Assembly (NCBI GenBank): GCA_940671915.1
Contig: CALNVZ010002100.1
Location: 22,422,795 to 22,486,794 of the forward strand
Direction: 5' to 3'
DNA from: Paracentrotus lividus
Lineage: Eukaryota > Echinodermata > Echinoidea > Camarodonta > Echinidae
Length of the DNA stretch: 64,000 nucleotides
Part shown: one piece after another, positions 48,346-59,503 of the stretch
Position numbering within the stretch: the first letter of the stretch is position 1
How the letters are laid out: each line of letters begins with the position of its first letter
Notes under the pieces: generated by a model
Seen by the model: only the letters and a program-made list of their open reading frames with translations
What the model was told of the DNA's origin: nothing
Database searches by the model: none
Position numbers and translations under genes: made by a program

Positions 48346-48773
48346 TGTGCTCTAAATCATTAGTTAATACAATGTTGTATTCAAAAGTGTACGATTTTCA
48401 TGTTTAAATACAATTTTCATCTGTTGGTTTAAGATCTTTGTGTTTGGGAATTTCTAAATTACATAAAAATGCATCCAAAGTGAGTGCAGTCCTGTGCTGA
48501 GTCCGTGGACAGAGGGAGGTTGAGCGGAGTTGGGATGGAAACTTTCGTGACTGACTTAATTGTGAAGAGTGAAGACTGAGAATGGAAACGGAGGTGAATG
48601 GAAATTGAACTTGTTTGACTGAAGCATGAACTAAGACAGTGTGACCTGAGTGTGAGATGTGATCAGTGATTTTGTTTTGTCAAATTAAAGACAAAGTTTA
48701 TAGGTGTTTCAGTAATATTAATAACTCCGGTCCTCAGTATTATACCCAGTTGTTCTATGTCCGGACAGGTTGG

Positions 48774-48966
48774 ATGTCCGGACACTCAATTTTAACCAGC
48801 CATTTGAAAGGGTTTTAAATCAATATCTTTGAAGTTTTTCAGCACAAAATGTAAGAAAATATTGTGGAGAACAAATATTGATGGTGATAAGAAGTATTCA
48901 ACATACATTTCTGGCTTAATCCTTAGACGAAAAACCAGGCTTAATTTTTGTTAAGTGTCTGGACAT
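48774..48966. mobile_element. Short inverted-repeat element, ATGTCCRGACACT family, copy 2
   Basis: Ends atgtccggacact and agtgtctggacat. Same length as the copy at 3870-4062 and inverted relative to it. Adjacent atgtccggacaggttgg duplicates the end motif. Confidence 0.75.
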
Positions 48967-49249
48967 CGCACCCCCCATCCTAAAACAAAGACAAGTTGGG
49001 CCTAACTGTTAAACGTTCTAAACTGAAAAAGTAGGGCCTTGGCTTTACTTTAGCCTTAGAAGTAGGCTGGTGGTTCGCAATCAGTCACAAATAATGTCCC
49101 CATGGTTAGGGGGCCCGGGTCCGTGTCCGTAATGCTTTGATGTCATGATCAAGATCATTGATAAAAAAAATTGCCTTTTTGGGCTTTTTTTTTCAAGCCA
49201 CATAATTATTGGAAGTCGGACAATAAAAAGTTGTGTGGTACTGTGCGTA

Positions 49250-50662
49250 TGGGCAATTCCACAGTAAATGACATTACAAAAATACAATAAAAAAAAAAAA
49301 AATCATTTCTAAATTGTTTGTATAAAGGAAGTGCCTAAATCTGCGCACCTAAAGTTTGACATCAATTCAAATACGAAGTAGATTTTCTAGATCTAAAATA
49401 TTATTTAAAGATTAATCAATGTTGTTTGATTCTTCATATTCTAACGATCAATGAAACAAAAAACTTCATGAAATTATTGACAAAAACAATGTTTTTTACG
49501 ATCTTTAAAGGAGAATTGTCCCTTTGTAGATAGTTGGCTTACAGTGGATGCAGAAAAATCAAATAAGCACATTAGTCAAGATTTGGTGAGAATCGGATAA
49601 ATGATAAGAAAGTTATGAGTATTTGAATAATGAGATCTCTAATGACATAGGAAATCTCCCATTGGCAACTCGGTCACCATTTGTGATGTCACGAAGGGAG
49701 AACTCCCCATATGGTGTGCACAAAAACTATTCATAATGTCTCTTTATTTTCATTCTAATGATAGAATAGCTTTTCTTTTCATGATATACTATGATTTTCA
49801 TATATTTACAAGTCATCCAAAAAAAAAAAATTCTTTATTCTCCCTTTAGAATCAAGAAAAAAAAGGAGGATTTTAGTACAATGTGTACAATAGATATGGG
49901 AAAGATCTCCCTGCATTACATCACACATCATGGTCGCGTTGCCAATTGGAGGATCTCCTTATCATAAGTGATCTCAAAATCTAAAAATTCATATCTCTCT
50001 TATTCATTGCCTGATTATTCTGAAACTTTCCCAATATGTTTTGGGGGTTTGTCTCCATTCACTGAAGCTGAATTTCTCTGAGGGGATAATTCCCCTTTAA
50101 AAAGTTAGACGTTCATGTCATTTTGTTTAGCAAAATCGGAAAGTGCCCTTGTCTGCACACTAAGTCATTTTGCATGCAGTTCATGCGCAGTTAAGTGTTT
50201 GTCTTCTGACTTTTTGACAATGGTTAAAATTTGCAGGGTAGCAAACAAACGTTGCTGTTTTTTTGTGTCAAAATGGATTGTTGAGGTTAAGATTGGAAAT
50301 TAGTTTTGTGTTTTATTCTATAAAAATTGAGCATTTACGTGGGTGCGCAGACATAGGCACTGCGCAGACTTAGGCACTCTTACCATACTGTAGTTACATA
50401 TATAAGCATACGTTGGTTTTCAAATTAATAAAACTTAATAAATTGATGATAGAGAACAAAATGTGTAAACAATCCACCCGAAACGGCAAGCAAAAATGTG
50501 TCGGCATCTGACGTTACATTTTTTGTAACGTCAGTTACCGACACGTTCTTGCTTGCCGTTTGATATGCAGTTCGGGTGAAAACCCATGTATTTCTTATCT
50601 ACAGTACAAACAGTTTAGATATGGTTGTGTTTTCGTAACATCAGTTATCGTGGAATTGCCCA
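49250..50662. mobile_element. TA-flanked element with GTAACGTCAGTTACCG motif, copy 2
   Basis: Same TIR and TA flanks as 6898-9180. It has the motif near 50525 and 50634 and a degenerate half near 50510, and a large internal hairpin (about 50475-50580, aacggcaagcaaaaatgtgt / cacgttcttgcttgccgttt). It is interrupted by a TTAA-flanked element at 49509-50096. Confidence 0.75.
49509..50096. mobile_element. TTAA-flanked MITE nested in the 49250-50662 element
   Basis: TTAA at 49505 and 50097. Ends aggagaattgtccc / gggataattcccct, with further mirrored segments (gagatctccaattgg-like). Younger than its host element, because it interrupts it. Confidence 0.88.
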
Positions 50663-51419
50663 TATGTGTATAATTTGGATTGTTTGTTTTGTGTTAGGTT
50701 TTTTTGATGATCTTGTAGTTCATAACATTTGTCAAAATTGAATACTTTTTCGAGGTTCAGATCTTGCCCTTTGTGTGTTTACTCTATATTATTCATTACA
50801 GGGTATGTTTAGAATTTAAAAAAAATATATATACACGTATTCCATTGAAATGTGCTTTACACTGAAAACAACATATTTCTGTCATATCTTGTAGAGCGTT
50901 TTTGAGTTGGTTCCTTTTGTGTTATCCTGCTGAAATCTAAAATTGTGCACCTCAGTGGTCATATGTCCTTTGAAGATAGAGGCCATCATAGTAGTCGTGA
51001 TTTAAAATTATTGACTCTATAAATCTATATTCCTACCAAAGTATACATTACAACAAGATCATTTCCTGAGGATTACATTGTATTAGGTAGGTTGAGGTGG
51101 TAACATATTACAAGAGAAAATATTTGACTTTTGAAAAACCCCAAATACGATTTGAAAATCCATATATCTGACCTCCATTTGCTCTGACCCTTTGATTCAA
51201 CTTTCAAGTTTTATTCCAATTTCATGACACCAGAACCCCTTGGTTTAGTTCAGATACCCACAGAATGAAGAGTGGAATTTAAGAGTAACAAACCATTCTT
51301 TGTGGTCCGGCAAATTCAAAATGTCAATCCTCTTTTCCTTTCCCCGCACAGGTACATGTACATGTACACATGTATCTCAGAGGATAACAAAATAACATTT
51401 TATTGTCATAACTTTACAG
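50663..51419. other. Region just upstream of COX4 coding exon 1
   Basis: Intronic if a 5' exon exists upstream. AT-rich. Two tacatgtac words occur just before exon 1. No element recognised. Confidence 0.4.
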
Positions 51420-51427
51420 CAGTCAAA

Positions 51428-51647
51428 ATGGCATCTTTAATGAGGTTGAGTGTGAGGAGAGTAGCCTCCAATGTCTCCAAGACGCCCAAGAGGAACTTCC
51501 ACGACAAACTCTACGCCGACAGATTGGACTACCCCGCCCCCAACTGCAGATTTGTCAAGGAAGCTGAACTATCCTCAGACATGCAGGCCCTCAAGGTCAA
51601 AGAGAGGGGTGACTGGAAAGCCCTGTCATCAGCCGAGAAAAAAGAAT
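51428..51647 (+). CDS. COX4: COX4 coding exon 1
   Basis: Codons 1-73 plus one base. Presequence and matrix-facing part, ending GDWKALSSAEKKE at donor gtaagt. The exon itself starts at 51420 after actttacag. Confidence 0.96.
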
Positions 51648-54076
51648 GTAAGTCCAGTGCCCTTTTATGTGAGTTATGATCAATTGTAAATCGATAATAT
51701 TCAATCAGGATCCTCATTGCAAAGACTTTGTTAATGCGTAAAAGTCTCACTATGAAGCAATCAGAGAGGTTGTTTCAAATTTGCAATTGATCGTGTCTGT
51801 TTATTTTTCACTGGAAGACAAATTGAATTAAACTTGTCCTAACAAGACCTATTAAGTTCTCAATATGTATTACACTCCACATAGACACTTCAATGGCATA
51901 ATTGAATTTGAGTATTGTTTTGTTGATGATTACTAACAAGATATTGTTTATTTGCATTTCTTTGTATTGAATTTATTTTATTCTCAAGAAATCAAATTTT
52001 CATGATTTGTTGACAGATGAAACTATCGTAATATGTGGGGAAATAGCAAAAGTTGTGGTTTGACCCCCACATAGTACTCGTGTCCTGAAGCAAGGCATTT
52101 TATGGGCGTTGCTTCTCGGCATCCAGGTGTTTAATGGTCACCCACCTAACATTGGTTTGTGCATCTAATGGTGATGACATGGAATACTCCCCACTAGAGT
52201 GTGAGAGTATGCATTGTAATAGCAAAATAGTAATTGAGTACATCAGAAATAGAACAAGAAAAAAAATTATATTAAGTGCTTTGATTATTATTTGAATTAT
52301 GTTGATAATATAATACCTAATCAGTCTTTGAGACATGTGTTACATTAACTCCTGTTTAAAAAAAAATAAAATAAAGCGCTCGAAATCGAGCAAATTACCT
52401 GATTATAGGGACATCTTGTTAGATATTGATGTATTTACACATGTCTGAATTCAGGACTGGAAGTCTCTTTTTAAAATGATATCTGACATCCGTGTTCATA
52501 TAACAAAGGTCAAGTGCCAAAGAGGTCATTAAGTGTATAATTTCATGTACTGAGTTCGTTATGGCGATATCTCTAGAACCAGTTGAGATATGACCTTCAA
52601 ACTTAAGGGTAGTACGTATCACCATAGAACGATGGTCTAATTAGATTATGGATTATGTAGGTCAAAGGTCAAGGGTCACAGAGGTGAAAATTTTGGAGGG
52701 AAAGAAGGAAAAAGGGAAAATATGCCATATATTTCTGATCTGGCAATGGCAGAGGCATATATTTCGACCATGTGAGGTCGAGGATTCGTCTTGTTTAATA
52801 CATACTAGAGAAATTAATAGGTTTGCAAATGTTTAGAATTAGGACTGAGAGAATCTTTGTACTCATGCCTATCGTAGCAGGAGTAGACTGTATTATGGAT
52901 CTTGATGAAATGTGTTTTCTCTTCCCTCTTTATTCTTTCCACATGAACCATAGTGTACAGGATGAGTTTCAATAAGACCTACTCTGAGATGAGGGCGCCC
53001 ACAGGAGAATGGAAATACATCATTGGTGGTGTCTGTATAGCACTCTCCTTCTCCGCAATCCTCTATGGATTCCAGAAAGCATACAGTAAGTCGCACAATC
53101 CCTCATTTGAATTTTTTAAATCAAACCCAAATTCAAGACTAAATTTTTAATACAAAATATAGGATTTCTATCCTGTACAACACTTTCAATGTTTCCAGTA
53201 CCATTGGTCCCCAAAATTTTCACTCCCTAATTCTAATCCTCCCTAAATATCTTATTGCTGCCCAAACAGACTTATCTCTCAGTTCAGAAACCTAATTTGG
53301 GTTTACGTTTTTATGCAGCACTTTTTTTATGGCCCCGTTTGGGCGAAAAGAATTTCCGTTTTGGGCAATAAAATATGGAGCTTCAGTCAAGGTTACTTAC
53401 AAATATGTGTTAGGTCTTATTTGGTTCCCATAGAGAATAGCTATTCTTACAATGCTCCTTACTTGTTCTCAGTTTGATCTTATTTCAATTTAATTTCAAA
53501 TACTGAACTTTGCCTATCTTTTTATCTGTACTTATAGAACTCAAGCTAAAGATACTATTCTGAACAAAACTTGCCTCTCTCATTGATCAAATTTTATGTT
53601 GTTTTAAATCTTTTATAGCATCAATTCCACTGATCATTACTTTTTTAATTGAATCATTAAATTGAGCAACAATTCTTATATATCTTTGTAAATATAACAT
53701 CTCTGTATTTTGTTTATTTATTTTACATGATTATCAATTTCAAATTTTCTATTAGTAATTCGTAATACGCATTATAATGTTGTTGTTGATCATGTGTTGA
53801 TAAATTTTGTTATTCATGTTTTTAATGTTAAAAGGACCTTCTTGAAAAACAGTGTATTCTGAACTTGTAATCCTGTATAAAGATGTTTTAATAAAAAATA
53901 AATTAATAATAATACCAAAAAAAATCTATTTCCCTTTAGTTTCACCACCCCTGCCGCACACCATGTCAGATGAATGGCAAGAGGCACAGCTCAGGTACCA
54001 AATCGCCATCAGGAATGGCCCCGTCACTGGCATTGCCTCGCAGTGGGACTACGAGAAGAATGAATGGAAGAAATAG
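51428..54076 (+). CDS. COX4: Cytochrome c oxidase subunit 4, three coding exons
   Basis: Exons 51428-51647, 52954-53085, 53940-54076 give 162 residues plus TAG (human COX4I1 is 169). The N-terminus MASLMRLSVRRVASNVS is a basic amphipathic mitochondrial presequence. KLYADRLDYPAPN matches the start of mature COX4. Exon 2 holds MSFNKTYSEM, PTGEWK and the single transmembrane helix (about 96-115). Exon 3 ends in the hallmark WDYEKNEWKK. Known role: nuclear-encoded subunit of complex IV in the inner mitochondrial membrane, needed for assembly and ATP/ADP-dependent regulation. A splice acceptor 8 nt before the ATG implies a non-coding 5' exon, which is usual for animal COX4 genes. Confidence 0.97.
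52030..52215 (+). mobile_element. Possible tRNA-derived SINE fragment in COX4 intron 1
   Basis: Box B-like ggtttgacccccac followed by gtcctgaagcaaggcatttt and gtatgcattgtaatagc, a body style seen in other animal SINEs. The 5' half of the head is missing. Confidence 0.4.
52480..52700 (-). repeat. Solo relative of the DR1-bearing minisatellite
   Basis: Contains aggtcaaaggtca (52659-52671), ctagaaccagttgagatatg and accttcaaactta, the reverse complement of the unit in 62975-64000. Confidence 0.5.
52954..53085 (+). CDS. COX4: COX4 coding exon 2
   Basis: Codons 74-117. LYRMSFNKTYSEM is the most conserved COX4 motif, followed by the transmembrane helix. Acceptor accatag, donor gtaagt. Confidence 0.96.
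53940..54076 (+). CDS. COX4: COX4 coding exon 3
   Basis: Codons 118-162 and stop. PHTMSDEWQEAQ and GIASQWDYEKNEWKK mark the intermembrane-space C-terminus. Acceptor ctttag. Confidence 0.96.
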
Positions 54077-54224
54077 ATGTATACAACAACCAAATCAAAC
54101 AACCATCTTAAAAACCTGTATATTTGATATGAGAATATTCATAACTTGCTAGATAGGATCGAAATTATCCTCAGGACATGAATCTGAATGCGAATGGGAT
54201 CAGTCATTGTGTGTCTTGCAGCAG

Positions 54225-54230
54225 AATAAA
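54225..54230 (+). promoter_or_regulatory. Candidate COX4 polyadenylation signal
   Basis: AATAAA about 150 nt after the COX4 stop, in cagaataaaacaaaac. An ATTAAA-like word near 54651 is an alternative distal site. Confidence 0.45.
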
Positions 54231-55174
54231 ACAAAACAAGGATAACATAGAAAGAAAAAAAGACGTAATTTTTCTTCCACTCATACATGGTTAGCTCTTT
54301 TGCCCCTTCAACAAATTTACATCATTATCATGTCTGGCTTTGGAATAAGTAACTTTTACAATGCAATATTGGGAATGGATGAAATAATTCCATGAAAAGG
54401 AAAAAATTGATTAAGACGAGAATGTCATTTTAATAAGAATATGAAATTGATGTGCAAGATTGCAGGTATTAACTTAAGAATGTGACTTGTAATTATTAAC
54501 CTGCGCCTGAGAAAGTGTAGAGAAAAGGCAAATTATATTTCGGTAGTGTTGTGCATTTTTGTGTGTTTTTCCTTTGAAGTTGAACTTTTCCCTGACAATT
54601 GAATTTGTTGACTATGTTTTAGATTGATGTCTTGACATTATCAGATGCAAAATTAAAATGTTTTGAAACATTTTATGCCAAAGTTATAATTGTAATTGTG
54701 TATTTCTTTAAGTCTATCTCTCCTTGTGTATTCTAATCTTGAGTTCATTTCGATAAACGATTTTTTTGTTATATTTTAGGAAGTTTTATTGAAGCTGAGG
54801 CTGCCCTGACACATAAATGACTGGTTTCTGACTAGATTGTGTATAGTGAAGGGCATAGCATGAAGATTTTAATTTTTTTTTTTCAGAATTCTGATCTGAC
54901 TTTCACATACTGGCCTGCACTTGGCCATGATCTTCATTAGCAAGACACAGTCTAGTCAGGAACAAAAGTCATTTACATGTTAAGGCAGCGAAGTCTAGCC
55001 CTCGTCGTTCTCTACAATTTGCTGTTGATAGATCTTTTTCCTGGAAGACAGAATTTTTGAGATCTGTATAAGGGCAGTTTTTCTGTACCATGCTTTCGAT
55101 ATTTAGATTTGTTTCGTAGGCATGTGAATAAATTGATTTGGGGCTTCTAGTAAATATACATAAAAATTTATGGT
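54231..55174. other. COX4 3' flank
   Basis: AT-rich and partly COX4 3' UTR if the distal polyadenylation signal is used. The inverted pair ctgactagattgtgt / acacagtctagtcagg (54828 and 54944) bounds a ~135-bp stretch, perhaps a small MITE. Confidence 0.4.
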
Positions 55175-55560
55175 TTATATCCACTTCGTTTATTAAACAG
55201 CAGTTGGTCCAATTGTCTGATTGTCTAAGACCACTTGGGCTAAACCCATTTGGTCTTATAACAATTTGGTCTAATTTTCCTTTGTCCAATACATACTTGG
55301 GCTGATTTGCCAATTTGTCGAAAGACCAAATGGTCTAATTATATCTTCGTTTAATTCCCAAATGAATATTTAGTCCATTACCAGTTTGTTGAAGAAATTG
55401 ACTAAGTGGTGTCAGACCAAGTCGACATTAGACGAAATGGACATTAGACAAAATGGTAAATAGGCGAAGTGGCAACGAGACTAAATGGGAATTAGACCAT
55501 GTGGCATGAGACGAAACGGTGAGTATCAAAGTCAGTTTAAACGAAATGGCAATTTATCAA
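55175..55560. repeat. GGTCCAA-type dispersed repeat block downstream of COX4
   Basis: Starts tttatatccacttcgttta and cagttggtccaatt as at 19390 and 32165. The second half has the inverted words (agacgaaatggacattagac). Confidence 0.75.
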
Positions 55561-55916
55561 ATTTATCTACTAGATGCTCCAAATTTCCGCGCATGGCTCT
55601 TTTTAATTGAATTATGTGTCATCAGGAAAAAGAGAGAATGAACTTTAGAATGGTGCATTTAAATTTCATTATTACTAGCATTCAGAGAAAAAGACTGACA
55701 GTCGGGTTCGCTATTTCTGGGACACCCCATATTGGGCACTTGAAAAGATATTCAATACATTCCACTCCTGTTACAGATGCTCAGGATCAAGACAATACAA
55801 AACTAAAATCTAATATGAACACCAGTTTGAAAGTCGGTATTTGTGAATGGCCTTGTTATGAAATCTTACATTCATGCTTGTGAAAGGAAAGCAGACTTTA
55901 CATAATAATCTTCTGT

Positions 55917-56167
55917 AGGGTGATTCCATGCTTTTGTTGTTTTTGTCTTTGTTTTCTGTTATTTTTGTGTCCCGTAAGTCACGGTACTATTTTTCATTTC
56001 AGTTGTAAAGGATGTGTAATCGAGTCAAGTTAAGTCTTGGTTCTTGTGGCCCATCTCGTACTACTTGAGGATCACCATTAATTCATTCATATAGAAAAAT
56101 ATTCTTTTATTTGTAGGTCACAAAGATGTAAAATGTTATCAAAATATACACAGCATGGAATCGCCCT
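55917..56167. mobile_element. MITE, AGGGTGATTCCATGC ends, copy 2
   Basis: TIR agggtgattccatgc / gcatggaatcgccct, better preserved than 31483-31731. Non-coding, downstream of COX4. Confidence 0.82.
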
Positions 56168-56637
56168 TTAGTGAAGTTACTCATAATTCATTGTATTTTT
56201 CATAAATCATACAAGAAATGGCCGGTCAAAGGCAATGTTTGTCACCAAGTTCAATGTTACAGTTGAATTGGTGAAAAGAATGAATTCAGAGCTTCCATAT
56301 CCTTTATTGGACCTATGTCAAACTTCTTTTAGATCTGTTAATTTCTGTTTTTGTTACTGGTTTTCCCCTTTTATTCTACCATTTTCAAGAGTTGATTTAT
56401 AGCAACTGAAGGCCATAAGTTGGATAAGCGAATAATTAACACAACTCACATTCCATAAGATGTCTTGAGTTTAATTAATTACACATTGCTTTTGCTTTCA
56501 TTCTCACATATTTCATCTGCAAGTACTATGCATTTTATTATATCAAGACATATACTATACAAACAATATATAAGAGCAGTGTCACACGAAAGAGCCAAGT
56601 AGGGCCTACAAGTCATAGGCCTAGACATCCTGTTTAA

Positions 56638-56961
56638 AGGGGACCAATACCCAAGGAAATTTTTACTCTTTATAGCAAAGAGCACAATGTGTGGAGCAAT
56701 TTTTAAAAAGTTCCATCAAATTCGGTTATAAAATAAAGAGTTATGGAAGTTGGAAAGGCTTTTCCTTCTATGGGGATCCTCAAAATGGCCGATTATTGCC
56801 AATTTCAGGATCCCCCATAGAAGGTACAACAAGACTTTTCAAACTTTCATAACTCTCTTATGTTATAACCAATTTGGATGAAATTGTTTTTTTGTTTTTT
56901 TTGCTCCTCTCATTGTACTCTGTCCTATGAAAGTGATTATCTCCTTAAGTATTGGTCTCCT
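56638..56961. mobile_element. MITE, AGGGGACCAATAC ends, TTAA on the left
   Basis: TIR aggggaccaatac / gtattggtctccttt. The long inner palindrome includes ccttctatggggatcc / ggatcccccatagaagg. The right flank is TTGAA, likely a mutated TTAA. Confidence 0.82.
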
Positions 56962-56969
56962 TTGAATTT

Positions 56970-57700
56970 AATTAATACAAAATGCTTCTGTAGACTTGTA
57001 CTCTGGACGGTTTCTTGTAACACTGCATAGGTCATCTCTATATACACTGTACAAAATATTTCACTGAGATTTTCAACTTCTAGTTAAAAGATCAATATGG
57101 ATGGAATAAATATAGATAGGCACATTTAGATTCATTGAATGTACACCATTTAGCAAAAGATAAAAGTATTTAATACAAAATATTACAAAGTTTCAAGAAT
57201 TTTCAATTTCAAGAAGATAGAAGACAAAGTCATGAAATATAATGAAAGACTATTTTTCTGCTCCTTTTTAATACAAATATACTATATTAGCATGAAGATG
57301 CCAATGTCATTTTGTACTGTGTAAGGAATATAAACATGGAAAAATTGGTACAGATCAATGCCGTTGAAAAAAAAAAAAAATCACAAATATTCACTTGAGC
57401 ATGAATTACAATTCCAGAAACAGCTATTAAAGAACCCTTGTATGACAGAAAAATAAAAGATATTCCAATTAAAGAAAAGATAATCTATGTGAAAATTGAA
57501 AATAAAACTATAATAACAATGAAAATTGATGTATGAAAATTATCTCTCTTTAAATATTTCATTGGATATATCTTCAGAGCATCATACCGTACATAAGAAC
57601 ATAATTTTTGCTAATATCATGTGCATAATTATAAAAAAATGCTCCAAATTTTATTGTCCGAAACAAAGTCCTGAAAGGTGGAACAGAAACTTATTTTGCC
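56970..57700. other. Unassigned interval
   Basis: AT-rich sequence with nothing recognised. Confidence 0.45.
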
Positions 57701-57895
57701 AAATTAACCATGGGCCCGGCAACCACTGAGCAGCGCCAGATCGACATTGCTCTATCCCTTTCTTAGGGAAATAGGGTAGCAGCAACTCCCATCTTTGTCT
57801 TTTGGTATGACGCAGCCGGGGATCGAACCCTGGACCTCCCGATTATGAGGCAGTTTCTCTATCCACTGAGCCAACACATCAGTGTTGGTTTTCTT
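57700..57895 (-). mobile_element. tRNA-like SINE head or tRNA pseudogene
   Basis: The minus strand has box A ttggctcagtggatagag, an anticodon-like loop with CAT in tgcctcataatcggg, and a perfect box B gggttcgatcccc followed by ctgcgtca, which partly pairs with gatgtgt at the 5' side. Anticodon and D stems have mismatches, and a repeat-like body follows (57700-57790), so a SINE is more likely than a working tRNA gene. Confidence 0.6.
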
Positions 57896-57998
57896 TGCAT
57901 AAATGTGTTTAACCGTCTAAGTACATAGATTTCAGTTCATATTTGATTTGCCTGTACCGGTAAACAAATAAGTTTGTTCACACTAATCTTATATAAAT

Positions 57999-57999
57999 T

Positions 58000-58060
<61 letters not shown>
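57999..58060. repeat. Poly-T tract
   Basis: About 60 consecutive T, the longest homopolymer in the window. Confidence 0.95.
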
Positions 58061-58604
58061 CTTAGACTCGGTAAATCCGTAAATAGAGATACCTAAAGTT
58101 ATCAGACAGTTGAATGAAATGAACATTAAGCAACAAAACCCCTTTTAATAAGTATAAACCAAGAAAACAACCTTTTTGACACAATTAGATGAATCATACA
58201 TTTGGATGCTAGTTTCTAATGACTATAAATAAAGGGAAACTAACCCTAATTGCCTTGGCACAGTAGGCATTCAAAATGAACAGAACATCTGATACAGAAC
58301 AAAAGCCTCAAGGAGATATCATGGAGTTTGCAATGTGAAGGAAGCTACACTGCCTTCTACCCTCTCGTGTCCGAATGTGACTTAAAAAAATTTAGGTTGA
58401 CTGTATTCACAATGACATTACCTTATATTGCAAATTGTATTTAGTTTCAAATTGAAGCATCTTCATATTACCTAACAAATAATAAAAGGAGATGCAACAA
58501 TATGTAGAGAATATGGAGATTTCCAAACTCGACCAAACAGGAGATTTTTCAAATATTGCCTTTCTGCAGGATGCTATTCTCTCTTCTTAAAAAAAAAAAA
58601 AGTA

Positions 58605-59355
58605 CAGGCCAAAAGTTTGGGGTCACCCTCAGATTTAAAAGAAAATCATACAATTACACTGCATTCTGCATTAATTCAAATGTACTGATACAGAACGATT
58701 GCTTCGGGGGAGTACCTCTGATTTTATTTTCACAAAAACCCTGATGTTTCACGCCTAAGTGGGCACAATATACAACAAAATCATGGAAATGAGAAGAAAG
58801 CTTAGCGCTCCGTTATGGTTCAGTGACTTTCCTGATACGCAATTTGAATGAAGATCATGTTAGTTAGTGACTATCTGGAGCTGTGTGTCAAGTTTCATGG
58901 AATAACTCATGGTAGAATTAACAATATTTATCAATGAATTTACGGGCCAAATTTCACATTTGTCAGGTATTGGTTGCCTCCAGCATTGACTTTATGTACA
59001 GAGCCAGAGGATTAACAAAAAGTGAACTTTGGCATATTTTCATTGTTAATTTTTGTCCATTTGACGGCAGGATATTTCATGAAACTTGGCATACAGTTCC
59101 CATTAATAATTCCAAATTACATATGCGATAAATCACTGAGCCATGACGGAGCCCTAAACTTTTTTCTCATTTGCACAATTTTCTTGTATCTTGTGCCCAC
59201 TTAAAGGCGTGAAACATCATGATTTTTGTGAAAATAGAATTAGAGGTACTCCCCCAAAACAATCGTTCTGTATCAGTAAATTTGAATGTATGCAGAATGC
59301 AGTGTATTGTATGATTTTCTTTCAAATCTGAGGGTGACCCCAAACTTTTGGCCTG
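58605..59355. mobile_element. Tc1/mariner-like non-autonomous element
   Basis: TA-flanked. Ends caggccaaaagtttggggtc / gaccccaaacttttggcctg resemble Tc1-family TIRs, and the arms extend about 180 bp (gttctgtatcag, gaggtactccc, gcccactta). The ~400-bp centre has no transposase. Confidence 0.88.
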
Positions 59356-59503
59356 TACTGTATCTTGAAAAAGAGAAGAGTGAACTGTATGGAACAATTG
59401 CCTGTAATATTCTTCAAAATTGAAGGACTTCTGAGTGCCCTGAAGAAAAAACACCCACATGGTCAGTTTTCAGCATCAAAGGTCTCTTGTCACGGTCATT
59501 TAA

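Noticed and set aside
57800-57890. A functional tRNA-Met gene
   Set aside because: Mismatches in the D and anticodon stems and a repeat-like extension favour a SINE head.
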